Origin: Roseofilum acuticapitatum BLCC-M154
GTDB taxonomy: Bacteria > Cyanobacteriota > Cyanobacteriia > Cyanobacteriales > Desertifilaceae
DNA: 64,000 nt
Reading direction: 5' to 3'
Assembly: GCF_030068475.1 (NCBI RefSeq)
Contig: NZ_JAQOSP010000091.1
Span: 47,810 to 111,809, forward strand
Position 1 is the stretch's first letter; each line of letters starts with the position of its first letter. The translations under genes and the position numbers were made by a program. Below the pieces are notes generated by a model. That model did not search any database. It saw only the letters and a list, made by a program, of their open reading frames with translations, and was not told where the DNA came from. Shown here piece after piece: positions 17,125 to 25,613 of the stretch.

Positions 17125-17775
17125 TTAACTGTTCTTTTGATCGGTGTCAACCAACTGCTGCTTCAAGTGGCGAATGGCGGCACTGGTATTGCGCTGATAG
17201 GCAAGGGTTAAACATTCGGCAACTACATCGGCAAGGTTGACTTCTGGGAAATATTGGCTTTGGGTTTGAATACTATACTCATCCCCTTGCAATTGATAAA
17301 TCAAGAGTTTTTCCTGCCGAAATAACCAAACTTCTGGCACTCGATAGGGCAGATAATCCTGGGCATCTGAATAACTGGTGACATCAATTTCCAATACCAA
17401 ATCTGGCGGGGGATCGTTGAGCCAATCAATCCGTTCTTTACCGGAAACAGCTTGCCAATGATCGATGTAAAAACAATAGTCTGGCTCGATACCACTTGCT
17501 TCTGGCAGTTGCATGGTCACTGGAGTAAAGGCATCATACTCCTGTTCCTGATGATCCAGCAACGTTGTGATGATGGCGGCGAGTAAGTGGGCCTCTCGTC
17601 CATGTTTGGGTAAGGGAGACATGAGCAATATTTCTCCAGAATGGTATTTAATGCGAGGAATAGAACCATCTCCCCGGCGATCGCACAATATTTGATACTC
17701 CTGCCAGGTTCCCAGTAGCCGCACCACACTGCCAGCCGGAAGTTGAATTTCTTGGGGAGAAATGACCGCATACAT
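17125..17775 (-). CDS. Uma2 family endonuclease-like protein (DUF820)
   Basis: About 216 residues from the ATG at 17775 (MYAVISPQEIQLPAG); GAGG lies nine bases upstream, and the earlier TTG is less likely. The PD-(D/E)XK-type core is visible as GIEPDYCFYIDHW and PPDLVLEIDVTS, followed by the YRVPEVWLFR strand. Uma2 genes are amplified in cyanobacterial genomes, and their biological role is unsettled. It is a single gene with no toxin-like partner. Confidence 0.85.
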   Translation of the reverse strand: MYAVISPQEIQLPAGSVVRLLGTWQEYQILCDRRGDGSIPRIKYHSGEILLMSPLPKHGREAHLLAAIITTLLDHQEQEYDAFTPVTMQLPEASGIEPDYCFYIDHWQAVSGKERIDWLNDPPPDLVLEIDVTSYSDAQDYLPYRVPEVWLFRQEKLLIYQLQGDEYSIQTQSQYFPEVNLADVVAECLTLAYQRNTSAAIRHLKQQLVDTDQKNS

Positions 17776-17882
17776 GGTTGCATACCTCAAATAGATCGAT
17801 CGCGTTTCTATTTTAATGACTTTTTCTGAAGGCGGATCGTGATAGGCTAAACCTTGAGACTGGTGTTGTATGGGTTGGAATT

Positions 17883-18671
17883 ATGTTAGAACTATACCAA
17901 TTTGAATTTTCCCAATTTTCTGAGAAAGTTAGATTAATTCTCGATTACAAGGAATTAGAGTACCGCACCATTGAAGTCACTCCAGGGGTGGGACAACTGG
18001 AGCTGTTGAAGATTTCCGGACAACGGCAAGTGCCGGTACTTAAGGATGGAGATACGGTGATTGCGGATTCTACGGCGATCGCCCTCTATTTAGATCGCCA
18101 ATACCCAGAAAAGCCGATTATGCCCACCGAACCCCGGCAGCGCGGTTTATGCTTGATGATGGAAGAATGGGCAGATGAGTCCATTGGAGTCAAAAGTCGG
18201 AAGGCATTATACGGCGGATTAAGTCAAGACCCTAGTTTCCGCACCTCCGTTTTACCCAGTCCTGTTCCTGATTTTGTCAAAACTTTTGTGGGCACAGTTC
18301 CCAAGGAATTGTTTCAAGTTTTAGGCTATGGAGTGGGTCTGAGTCCTGAAGAAATTAATGCTGCTCAAGAGAGCTTAAAACAGGATTTAGAGGCCTTAAG
18401 TTTAATTTTGGTCGATCATCCCTATTTGGTGTGCGATCGCCCCACTCTGGCAGATTTAGCCGTGGCTGGACTGAGTATTTTAATTAAGTTCCCGGAAGGC
18501 AATTATCTGAATATCCCCGAATCTTTGCAAGGTAAAGGGATTCCCGGATTAGCGGATAATCCTTCCTATCAACCCTTCTTTGAATGGCGCGATCGCCTCT
18601 ACTCCAGCATCCGTAAATCAGTCTCTCCTCCAGCATCGAATACTTCTCCCACTTCGATTGAGATTGAGTAA
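17883..18671 (+). CDS. Glutathione S-transferase family protein
   Basis: A 262-residue protein with a thioredoxin-like N-domain (MLELYQFEFSQFSEKVRLIL, then GQRQVPVLKDGDTVIADSTAI, the cis-Pro and glutathione gamma-Glu contact region) and an all-helical C-domain (LADLAVAGLSILIKFPE). Ser rather than Cys occupies the N-terminal active-site turn. The substrate is unknown. It is divergent from the Uma2 gene. Confidence 0.85.
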   Translation: MLELYQFEFSQFSEKVRLILDYKELEYRTIEVTPGVGQLELLKISGQRQVPVLKDGDTVIADSTAIALYLDRQYPEKPIMPTEPRQRGLCLMMEEWADESIGVKSRKALYGGLSQDPSFRTSVLPSPVPDFVKTFVGTVPKELFQVLGYGVGLSPEEINAAQESLKQDLEALSLILVDHPYLVCDRPTLADLAVAGLSILIKFPEGNYLNIPESLQGKGIPGLADNPSYQPFFEWRDRLYSSIRKSVSPPASNTSPTSIEIE

Positions 18672-18736
18672 GGGTTGAGAATCTCACATTAGGCTATCAT
18701 CTTCATAGCTATTCCCAACTGATTCCCCCACTAACC

Positions 18737-18988
18737 ATGAACCGTTCTAAACTGGTGGCTATTCTTACTGGAGCCATTTCCTTACTTTTGGCGATCGCCT
18801 ACCTCATTGTGGTACAACTGTTAGATTTTCGAGGGGAAATGGTTCCTGCTCCTCCCCTCTCCACCCAGAATACCCCCTCGATTGCTATCTTGGATACAGC
18901 GCTTTGCGCTGTAGTGGGGGAATGGGGGAATGGGGGGGAGCAAACAATAGACTTGGTAGAAGCTCTGAGCTGTTCTAGATATCGTTAA
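18737..18988 (+). CDS. Small single-pass membrane protein with repeat-altered C-terminus
   Basis: An 83-residue frame starting MNRSKLVAILTGAISLLLAI, with one clear transmembrane helix followed by LLDFRGEMVPAPP. This start is common among small cyanobacterial hypothetical proteins. From about residue 52 the reading frame runs through a repeat (AGCGCTTTGCGCTGTAGTGG and GGGGGAAT units), giving an unrelated low-complexity tail. The native C-terminus was probably replaced by the repeat. Function unknown. Confidence 0.6.
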   Translation: MNRSKLVAILTGAISLLLAIAYLIVVQLLDFRGEMVPAPPLSTQNTPSIAILDTALCAVVGEWGNGGEQTIDLVEALSCSRYR

Positions 18989-19041
18989 AAACCATCATTA
19001 ATGTACCTCATAGCAGAGGAAACTGCTGTATCTCTTAACTC

Positions 19042-20220
19042 ATGCGTACCATTGCTGAAATCAATGATAAAATTCGCCGCAAAAAAGCGGTAGTAGTGAC
19101 CGTAGAAGAACTGAAAGCTAGGGTTGCTGAGAGTAGCATTTCTGAAGTTGCCAAACAGGTCGATGCGATCGCCACCGGAACCTTTGAACCCATGGAATCT
19201 TCCGGAGCCATGATCAACCTAGGACAAACCGATCCACCGATTAAAATCCGTCAGTGTTGGATTGATGGAGTTCCTGCCTACTCTGGATTTGGAGCGGTAG
19301 ACCTGTATTTAGGAGCAACCCAGATCCCTGAAGCACGAGAAGGTGAAACCCTCAAAGAACGGGGTGGAGGACAGGTGATCGAAGACCTGATTGCAGGCAA
19401 ATCCTTACCCTTACGGGCCTTGGGACAAGGTACAGATTGTTACCCAAGAGAATCATTTGAAACCACCATTAGCAAAGAAAGCATCAACCAATTTTATCTC
19501 TATAATCCTCGCAATCTCTACCAAAACTTTATCGTCGGAGTCAATGGAGGCGATCGCACCCTCTATACCTACCTAGGGCCCCTGTTGCCTCGTCTCGGTA
19601 ATGCTGTATATGCCAATACCGGGGCCCTCTCTCCCCTGCTCAATGACCCAGATTTAAGCTGGATCGGCATTGGCACAAGAATCTTTATTGGAGGAGCGAT
19701 CGGTTATATTACCTGGGAAGGAACCCAACACTTTCCCCTGCAAAAGCGCCTTCCTAATCGTACCCCCATCGGCCCGGCCGCTACCCTAGCCTTAGTAGGA
19801 GATGCAAAAGATATGAGCCGAGAATGGGTTAGGGGATGTTACTTTAAAAACTATGGCCCTTCCCTAATGCTAGGGGTCGGCATTCCCATACCCGTGCTGA
19901 ATGAAGAAGTCGTAAAATGCTGCGCCGTGCAAGATCAAGATCTGGTGGCTCCCATTGTCGATTTTTCCATTCCCCGACGCAACCGCCCCACCTTCGGTTT
20001 AGTCAGTTATGCCCAACTCAAAAGTGGTAAAATTACCATCGAAGGAACCCCAGTGCGTAGCGCTTCCTTAGCGAGTTTGCACCTATCGCGCCAAGTGGCG
20101 ATCGCCCTAAAAAATTGGATGAGTAGAGGCGAATTTACCCTCACTGAACCGGTTGCTTCAATTCCTAGCGATCGCTCCTTCCTTCCCCAAGACCGACTTT
20201 TGGAATCCATTAATAGCTGA
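19042..20220 (+). CDS. DUF39 homocysteine biosynthesis protein
   Basis: A 392-residue protein of the DUF39 family, implicated in archaea and some bacteria in making homocysteine from aspartate semialdehyde and sulfide. Matching features are the N-terminal MRTIAEINDKIRRKKAVVV, SSGAMINLGQTDPPIK, and GGAIGYITWEGTQHFP, with cysteines at PRxSFETT-adjacent and VKCCAVQDQDL positions that could serve in sulfur transfer. There are no C-terminal CBS domains, as is usual for the cyanobacterial form. In this organism the pathway role is inferred from the family. Confidence 0.85.
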   Translation: MRTIAEINDKIRRKKAVVVTVEELKARVAESSISEVAKQVDAIATGTFEPMESSGAMINLGQTDPPIKIRQCWIDGVPAYSGFGAVDLYLGATQIPEAREGETLKERGGGQVIEDLIAGKSLPLRALGQGTDCYPRESFETTISKESINQFYLYNPRNLYQNFIVGVNGGDRTLYTYLGPLLPRLGNAVYANTGALSPLLNDPDLSWIGIGTRIFIGGAIGYITWEGTQHFPLQKRLPNRTPIGPAATLALVGDAKDMSREWVRGCYFKNYGPSLMLGVGIPIPVLNEEVVKCCAVQDQDLVAPIVDFSIPRRNRPTFGLVSYAQLKSGKITIEGTPVRSASLASLHLSRQVAIALKNWMSRGEFTLTEPVASIPSDRSFLPQDRLLESINS

Positions 20221-20281
20221 TGGGGAGATAGGGGGATGGGGAGATAGGGGGATGGGGAGATAGGGGGATGGGGAGATAGGG
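20221..20281. repeat. GGGGAGATAGGGGGAT minisatellite
   Basis: About 3.5 tandem units of ~17 bp, starting at the stop codon of the DUF39 gene. They are followed to 20335 by an AT-rich stretch (TTGTTAATTTGTTAATTG). Unit count is probably variable between strains. Confidence 0.8.
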
Positions 20282-20335
20282 GATCGATTAGTGACTCATG
20301 TTAATTGTTAATTTGTTAATTGTTCATTTTTTCAT

Positions 20336-22567
20336 ATGAAAAAAAACAGCGCCGAAGTTTCGCAGATATCAGGTTCAGATGAGCCAGTCAAAACCGGTTT
20401 GGGAACCTTTGGTGGAGTCTATACCCCTTCCATTTTGACCATCCTAGGGGTAATTATGTATCTGCGGTTTGGATGGGTCGTCGGCAGTGTAGGACTCATT
20501 CCCACATTGGCAATTGTTACCCTCTCGACCTCCATTACCTTACTAACTGCCTTATCCATCTCTGCCATTGCCACCGATCGCGTCGTCCGTACCGGTGGTG
20601 CATACTATATGATTAGTCGCTCCCTGGGCATTGAAACCGGCGGAGCAGTCGGCATTCCCTTATATTTTGCCCAAAGTCTTTCCATCGCCCTCTATACCAT
20701 CGGTTTTGCCGAAAGTGTGGCCAAAACCTTTCCCGCCCTCAATCAGCTCTATGTGGGCATTATTACTACGATTGCCGTAGGCATTGTCGCTCTGACTTCC
20801 GCCAGCGTCGCCATCAAAGCCCAATACTTCATCATGGGGGCAATTTTATTATCCCTAGCCTCTTTTGCCTGGGGTTCCGGCCTTCCCGATGTCACCCCCA
20901 TGGGATGGTTTGGAGCAGCTCCAGAAAGTAGCGCCCCCTTTTGGACAGTCTTTGCCGTCTTCTTTCCCGCAGTAACCGGCATTATGTCTGGGGTGAGCAT
21001 GTCAGGAGACTTGAAAAACCCCATACGCTCAATCCCCGATGGCACTTTGGCAGCCGTGGCTACCGGATATGTAATCTATATGATCTTGCCTGTCGCCTTA
21101 GCCATGCGCTCTGATGCAGGAAGTCTGATTGCCGATCCCCTGATTATGAAACAAATGTCCTGGTGGGGCCCCGCCATCTTATTAGGGGTTTGGGGAGCCA
21201 CCCTATCGAGTGCCTTGGGCAGCATTTTAGGCGCTCCTAGAGTATTGCAAGCCTTGGCGAGAGATGGGGTACTACCCGACTGGTTGAGCTTTTTGGGAAC
21301 GGGAAGCGGCCCAGAAGATGAGCCGCGCATGGGAACCATTGTCACCTTGGGGGTAGCAGTGGCCTTAGTCTGTTTAGGAGACTTGGATCTCATTGCTCCT
21401 ATTCTGACCATGTTTTTCCTCACCACCTACATGGTTCTCAATATTGCCGCAGGTATTGAAGGCTTTTTGCAAAGTCCCTCCTATCGTCCTGCCTTTAAAG
21501 TGCCCTGGTATCTCTCAATTTTAGGGGCGATCGGCTGTTTAGCTGTCATGTTCTTGATTGATGCAGTCGCGACCGTAGTGGCAGCCATTATTGTGCTGGC
21601 CATTTTCCTCTGGTTACAACGACGAGAAATGGAAGCCACTTGGGGGGATGCCAGGCGAGGCATTTGGATGGCGATTCTGCGGGAGGGACTGCTGCAACTG
21701 GATCATGCAGAAGACCCCAAAAACTGGCGGCCCCATTTATTAGTTTTATCCGGTATTCCCCGCAAGCGCTGGCCCCTGATTGAGTTGGCCGATGCGCTCA
21801 CCCACAATCGGGGATTAATTACGATTTCTAGCGTGCTTCCAGAGGGATCGCGGGATCTTTCTCAGCAGTCAGAATTGCAGATGATGATTCGCGAGTATGT
21901 GGAAAAACGAGGGGTGCAAGCCTTAGTACGGGTGATTACGGCTCCTGACCCATTTGAGGGGGCAGTACGATTGGTGGAAACTTATGGGTTAGGGCCGTTG
22001 GTTCCTAATACGGTGCTGTTAGGGGATAGTGAGTCGGCGGAACGACGGGATCAGTATTGTCAAATGATTGCCCAATTGCATCAAGCTAAACGCAGTGTCA
22101 TTGTGTTTCGGGAAAATCCAGAGCGGGGATTTGGCGATCGCCGACGGATTGATATTTGGTGGCGAGGAATGCAGGCTAATGGGGGATTAATGCTCTTGTT
22201 GGCTTATTTGCTGCGGATAGATATAGCTTGGCATCAGGCACAAATTTTTGTGAAAATTATTGTCACGGATGAAACGGCAGCAGAGTCAGCGCGGTTGAAT
22301 TTGGAGCAGTTTATCGGTCAATTGCGTTTGGGTGCGATCGCCCAAGTGATTGTGTCTGAAGGGCGTTTGTTTGAAGATATTCTCCATGAAAGTTCTCAAA
22401 ATGCAGATTTAATTTTCTTGGGACTGGCTAAACCGGATTTAATTCCGGCTCATCAATATACCCAGTATTATGAAACTTTGCATGATAAGACGGCGAACTT
22501 GCCCACACTGGTTTATGTGTTGGCTGCTCCGGATTTCGATTTTGAAGAGGTCTTGACCGAAAATTAA
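20336..22567 (+). CDS. SLC12-type cation-chloride cotransporter family protein (APC superfamily)
   Basis: A 743-residue membrane protein. Residues ~20-430 hold about 11-12 transmembrane helices; the opening GLGTFGGVYTPSILTILGVI and TGGAYYMISRSLG are characteristic of the Na-K-Cl/K-Cl cotransporter branch rather than ordinary amino-acid permeases. Residues ~450-743 are a cytoplasmic domain of SLC12 C-terminal type (HLLVLSGIPRKRWPLIELAD, DLIFLGLAKPD). It probably moves cations with chloride or amino acids across the plasma membrane; ions cannot be specified. An ATG at the end of an AT-rich leader is the only sensible start. Confidence 0.85.
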   Translation: MKKNSAEVSQISGSDEPVKTGLGTFGGVYTPSILTILGVIMYLRFGWVVGSVGLIPTLAIVTLSTSITLLTALSISAIATDRVVRTGGAYYMISRSLGIETGGAVGIPLYFAQSLSIALYTIGFAESVAKTFPALNQLYVGIITTIAVGIVALTSASVAIKAQYFIMGAILLSLASFAWGSGLPDVTPMGWFGAAPESSAPFWTVFAVFFPAVTGIMSGVSMSGDLKNPIRSIPDGTLAAVATGYVIYMILPVALAMRSDAGSLIADPLIMKQMSWWGPAILLGVWGATLSSALGSILGAPRVLQALARDGVLPDWLSFLGTGSGPEDEPRMGTIVTLGVAVALVCLGDLDLIAPILTMFFLTTYMVLNIAAGIEGFLQSPSYRPAFKVPWYLSILGAIGCLAVMFLIDAVATVVAAIIVLAIFLWLQRREMEATWGDARRGIWMAILREGLLQLDHAEDPKNWRPHLLVLSGIPRKRWPLIELADALTHNRGLITISSVLPEGSRDLSQQSELQMMIREYVEKRGVQALVRVITAPDPFEGAVRLVETYGLGPLVPNTVLLGDSESAERRDQYCQMIAQLHQAKRSVIVFRENPERGFGDRRRIDIWWRGMQANGGLMLLLAYLLRIDIAWHQAQIFVKIIVTDETAAESARLNLEQFIGQLRLGAIAQVIVSEGRLFEDILHESSQNADLIFLGLAKPDLIPAHQYTQYYETLHDKTANLPTLVYVLAAPDFDFEEVLTEN

Positions 22568-22582
22568 AGGCAAAGGGTGCGA

Positions 22583-23205
22583 ATGAAGTTGAATATCGGC
22601 ATTCTATATGCCATTTTGGCCTATGGTGCTTGGGGCTTATTGCCTCTCTATTGGAAACTGTTTGAGAGAGTGCCAGCCGTGGAAATTCTCTGTCATCGGA
22701 TGATTTGGTCGGCTCTGCTGCTGTTGGCTGTGTTGACGATACAGCAGCGACTCGTGGAGGTGAAGCGGTTGTGGCGATCGCCCAAAACCCTGGCGATCCT
22801 GCTGAGTACGGCTACCCTAGTCTCCCTCAATTGGGGCATTTATATCTATGGGGTGAATAGCGATCGCGTTTTAGAAGCGAGTTTAGGCTATTTTATTAAT
22901 CCCCTATTTAGTGTTTTCCTCGGTTTTGTCTTTCTCCGAGAACCCCTCAACCTTTGGAAATGGATCGCCGTCAGTCTGGCTATGATTGGTGTAGGTAATC
23001 TGATTTGGGAACTCGGACAAGTCCCCTGGATTGCGATCGGTCTGGCCTTAACATTCGGATTATATGGTCTGATCCGTAAAGTTACGGATATCCAAGCCGT
23101 ACCCACCTGATCTCGTTTAGCTTCATTTGGACAGCTCTAGCGATTTATTCCCTCAATTCTGTCTTTCAGATGGCGGGTAGGTCGAAAATACCGGATCAAA
23201 AGTGA
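22583..23205 (+). pseudogene. rarD/EamA-family transporter, internal deletion and frameshift
   Basis: From the ATG at 22583 (MKLNIGILYAILAYGAWG) the frame encodes the first ~170 residues of a RarD-type drug/metabolite transporter, about six helices, then stops after KVTDIQAVPT. Intact family members are ~290-300 residues. Directly after the stop, in another frame from 23110, ISFSFIWTALAIYSLNSVFQ matches the C-terminal end of RarD. About 100 codons of the middle are therefore missing and the ends are out of frame. Sixteen bases separate it from the transporter upstream. Confidence 0.8.
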
Positions 23206-23274
23206 TATAATCAGCCTTAATTTTTGCGGCTTTTGCCGACCTGAAAATCTCTCCTTTTTAATTGAACTTCCCCT

Positions 23275-24471
23275 ATGGTTGCCCTAAGCTGGACAGAACT
23301 GGAAACCCTGACTGATTTTACAATCGATCGCGTCAATGGCCCCACCAATGCCCAATCGAATTTACGCTTATTTGGTCATTCAGAAGCTGAGGTGCGGGTG
23401 ACCCTCTATCGGGATCATCATGCTTGGTGTCCCTATTGTCAAAAGGTGTGGTTATGGCTGGAGGAAAAACAGATTCCTTACCGTATCCGTAAGGTGACGA
23501 TGTTCTGTTATGGGACGAAGGAAGGGTGGTATCAGAAGAAAGTGCGATCGGGGATGCTACCGGCGATCGAGTTGGATGATCGGTTAATTACGGAAAGTGA
23601 TGATATTTTAATCGCCCTAGAACAAGAGTTTGGCCCCCTGAATGGTGCAGGAATGCAGGATGCTGAGGTGATGCCTCTGCGGAGACTGGAGCGGCTGCTG
23701 TTTCGCGCTTGGTGTAGTTGGTTGTGCTATCCGATGCGATCGCCCCGTGACGATGAACGACAAAAAGAAAAGTTTACGGATGTGGTGGCTGAAGTAGAAA
23801 AGGCTCTGAGCAGTACCCCTGGCCCTTATTTTCTCCAGGATTTTGGCACAGTAGATATCATTTTCACGCCCTATGTGGAGCGTATGAATGCCAGTTTGTA
23901 CTACTACAAAGGGTATGGCTTGCGGAAGGAAAACCCCCATTTTTCCGATTGGTTTGATGCCATGGAAACTCGGCCGACCTATCGAGGAACCCAAAGTGAT
24001 TTTCATACCCATGCCCATGATTTACCACCGCAAATGGGGGGCTGTCATGCTAATAATGAACCTCAAACTCAAGAGAATCAGAAACGGGTGGATGAGGGGC
24101 CTTGGTTGGGTTTGCCTGATGTGACCTATCCGGAACCGGAAACATCCCGTAAAGAAGCTCTGCACCGGGTGCTGAAGCATCGTCAGAATATTATTCGAGT
24201 TAATCCAGCCGACGATCGCCTATTGGATGAGTCCCTACGTTGTGCGTTAACTTACTTGATGACTGGGGAAATTTGCCAACCTCCCTCTGGCTCAGATTCT
24301 GGGTTGCGGTATCTACGCGATCGCATTAGTGTCCCTAGGGATATGTCCATTTATGCGGCGAAACGGTTACGGGAAGCTCTGGAAACAACAGCCGCTCTAG
24401 TGGGCGATCGCCAGGGGACTCCCCTTTCGGTACGCGATCGCCGCGATCAAAACCCCGCCAATTTTCAGTGA
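23275..24471 (+). CDS. Glutathione S-transferase family protein (large cyanobacterial form)
   Basis: A 398-residue protein with a thioredoxin-fold domain at ~55-130 carrying the glutaredoxin-like active site [15 protein letters not shown], then an alpha-helical GST C-domain ([20 protein letters not shown]), and a C-terminal extension of ~150 residues. It probably catalyses glutathione- or thiol-dependent reduction or conjugation; substrate unknown. Its last ~12 codons form the left end of the repeat that also precedes the intact thioesterase at 45124, so the two genes were probably once adjacent. Confidence 0.88.
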   Translation: MVALSWTELETLTDFTIDRVNGPTNAQSNLRLFGHSEAEVRVTLYRDHHAWCPYCQKVWLWLEEKQIPYRIRKVTMFCYGTKEGWYQKKVRSGMLPAIELDDRLITESDDILIALEQEFGPLNGAGMQDAEVMPLRRLERLLFRAWCSWLCYPMRSPRDDERQKEKFTDVVAEVEKALSSTPGPYFLQDFGTVDIIFTPYVERMNASLYYYKGYGLRKENPHFSDWFDAMETRPTYRGTQSDFHTHAHDLPPQMGGCHANNEPQTQENQKRVDEGPWLGLPDVTYPEPETSRKEALHRVLKHRQNIIRVNPADDRLLDESLRCALTYLMTGEICQPPSGSDSGLRYLRDRISVPRDMSIYAAKRLREALETTAALVGDRQGTPLSVRDRRDQNPANFQ

Positions 24472-24557
24472 TCGTTGCCCATGACCTTTCACTATACTCG
24501 AACCGTTCGCTTTGCAGAAACCGATGCTGCTGGTGTCGTTTATTTTGCCCATCTCTT
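24434..24557. repeat. Left copy of ~124-bp imperfect direct repeat bounding the island
   Basis: Matches 45077-45200 with only a few substitutions, in the same orientation. It comprises the last codons of the GST gene, its stop, a 9-base spacer, and the first ~25 codons of the thioesterase gene. Similarity ends at about ATCT(C/G)TT. The GST stop TGA is GGA in the right copy. Confidence 0.9.
24481..24557 (+). pseudogene. 5' fragment of menI-like thioesterase
   Basis: The first ~25 codons (MTFHYTRTVRFAETDAAG, then VVYFAHL) are almost identical at DNA level to the intact gene at 45124. The frame then enters antisense TPR-gene DNA. This is a dead-end copy created at the left border of the island. 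Confidence 0.85.
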
Positions 24558-25613
24558 TAATTGTCCAATATCCTTTCCACCCTGGTTGGCGAGTTGCGGT
24601 TGCAGGTCTAAGGCGCGACGGTAACATTGGCTGGCTTCAGTAATTTTGCCCATTTCGGCTAGAGCGTCTCCTAAATGGTGGTGCGATCGCCCATCATGGG
24701 GATTTAAGGCGATCGCCCGGCGGAAGGAGAGGATGGCTTGAGAGAAGTCCTGTTGTCCCATTAAGGCAATACCCAATTGTTGATGGAGGGCGCTATTATT
24801 CGGGTCTAGGGCTAAGGCTTGGTGGTAGAGTTGCAGGTTATCGGGGTCAGAGGCAATGCGATGCTGATAGTAGCCAATGATGCCTGCTGTACCTTGGGTC
24901 TGTTGCAGATAAGCATTGAGTTGTTCGAGTTCCCCTTGGGTTTGGCCATAGTCCGCTTTTAAGGTTGCCAATTCGGTGGTTTTTTGGTGCAGTTGTTCGT
25001 TGGCTGCGGTTAACTCCTGTTGCAGTTGACTGCGGGACTGTTGCAGTGCGTCGAGTTCGGTTTGGTGTTGGCGGTGTTGTTCGGCCAGTTGGGTTTTGAG
25101 GTGGGGGATGGCGCGATCGGGGTGGAGGGGGTCGAGTTTTTCGGCGATGAGTTCCGGGGTGAGGGGGGCGTAGGTGTAGGGTTTAGTTTTGATGAGGGTT
25201 ACACCGTCGCCACTGGGTTTTTCGCCGTAGATATAGTGGTTATAGAAGTCGTCAGGGACTTGAAAAACTTCAATGTTGTTTGCTTGCTCAGATTCTCGAT
25301 AACAAAAGTAGAGGGGGGCATTTTCAGGGATAACAATAAAGCCAGTAGCAGCCACTCTTTCTAAATCACTAATGTTAAGCGACGAGCCATGAAATAACCT
25401 TTTGTCAAATAAAATAGCCTGCCCTGCTTTTAATGATATTGGCGTGAGATAATTCTTTTGAAGGTATGACAATTGCTCTGGCTCATAAGGCCAGCCAGTG
25501 AATATGTTATAGGAACGCTTATGAGAATTGATGGTATGACTACCTTTAACCACGCAAAGACAAGCTTTTTCAGGATCAACATCATTTAGAGGACACCACC
25601 AAGCAAGAGGAGT
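24540..25613 (-). pseudogene. PhyH-type dioxygenase fragment fused to TPR repeats, both ends disrupted
   Basis: The frame is open from 25613, where it emerges from the end of the UbiA frame, with no convincing start; GTG at 25553 gives 337 residues. The first ~130 residues are the C-terminal half of a phytanoyl-CoA-dioxygenase-like protein: WWCPLNDVDPEKACLCVVKGS, then FDKRLFHGSSLN carrying the distal metal His. A coiled coil (~155-215, Gln-rich) and about three TPR repeats (~225-325) follow. The 5' half with the HxD motif is missing. The 3' end reads into the antisense of the thioesterase fragment, so the native C-terminus is lost too. Confidence 0.65.
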
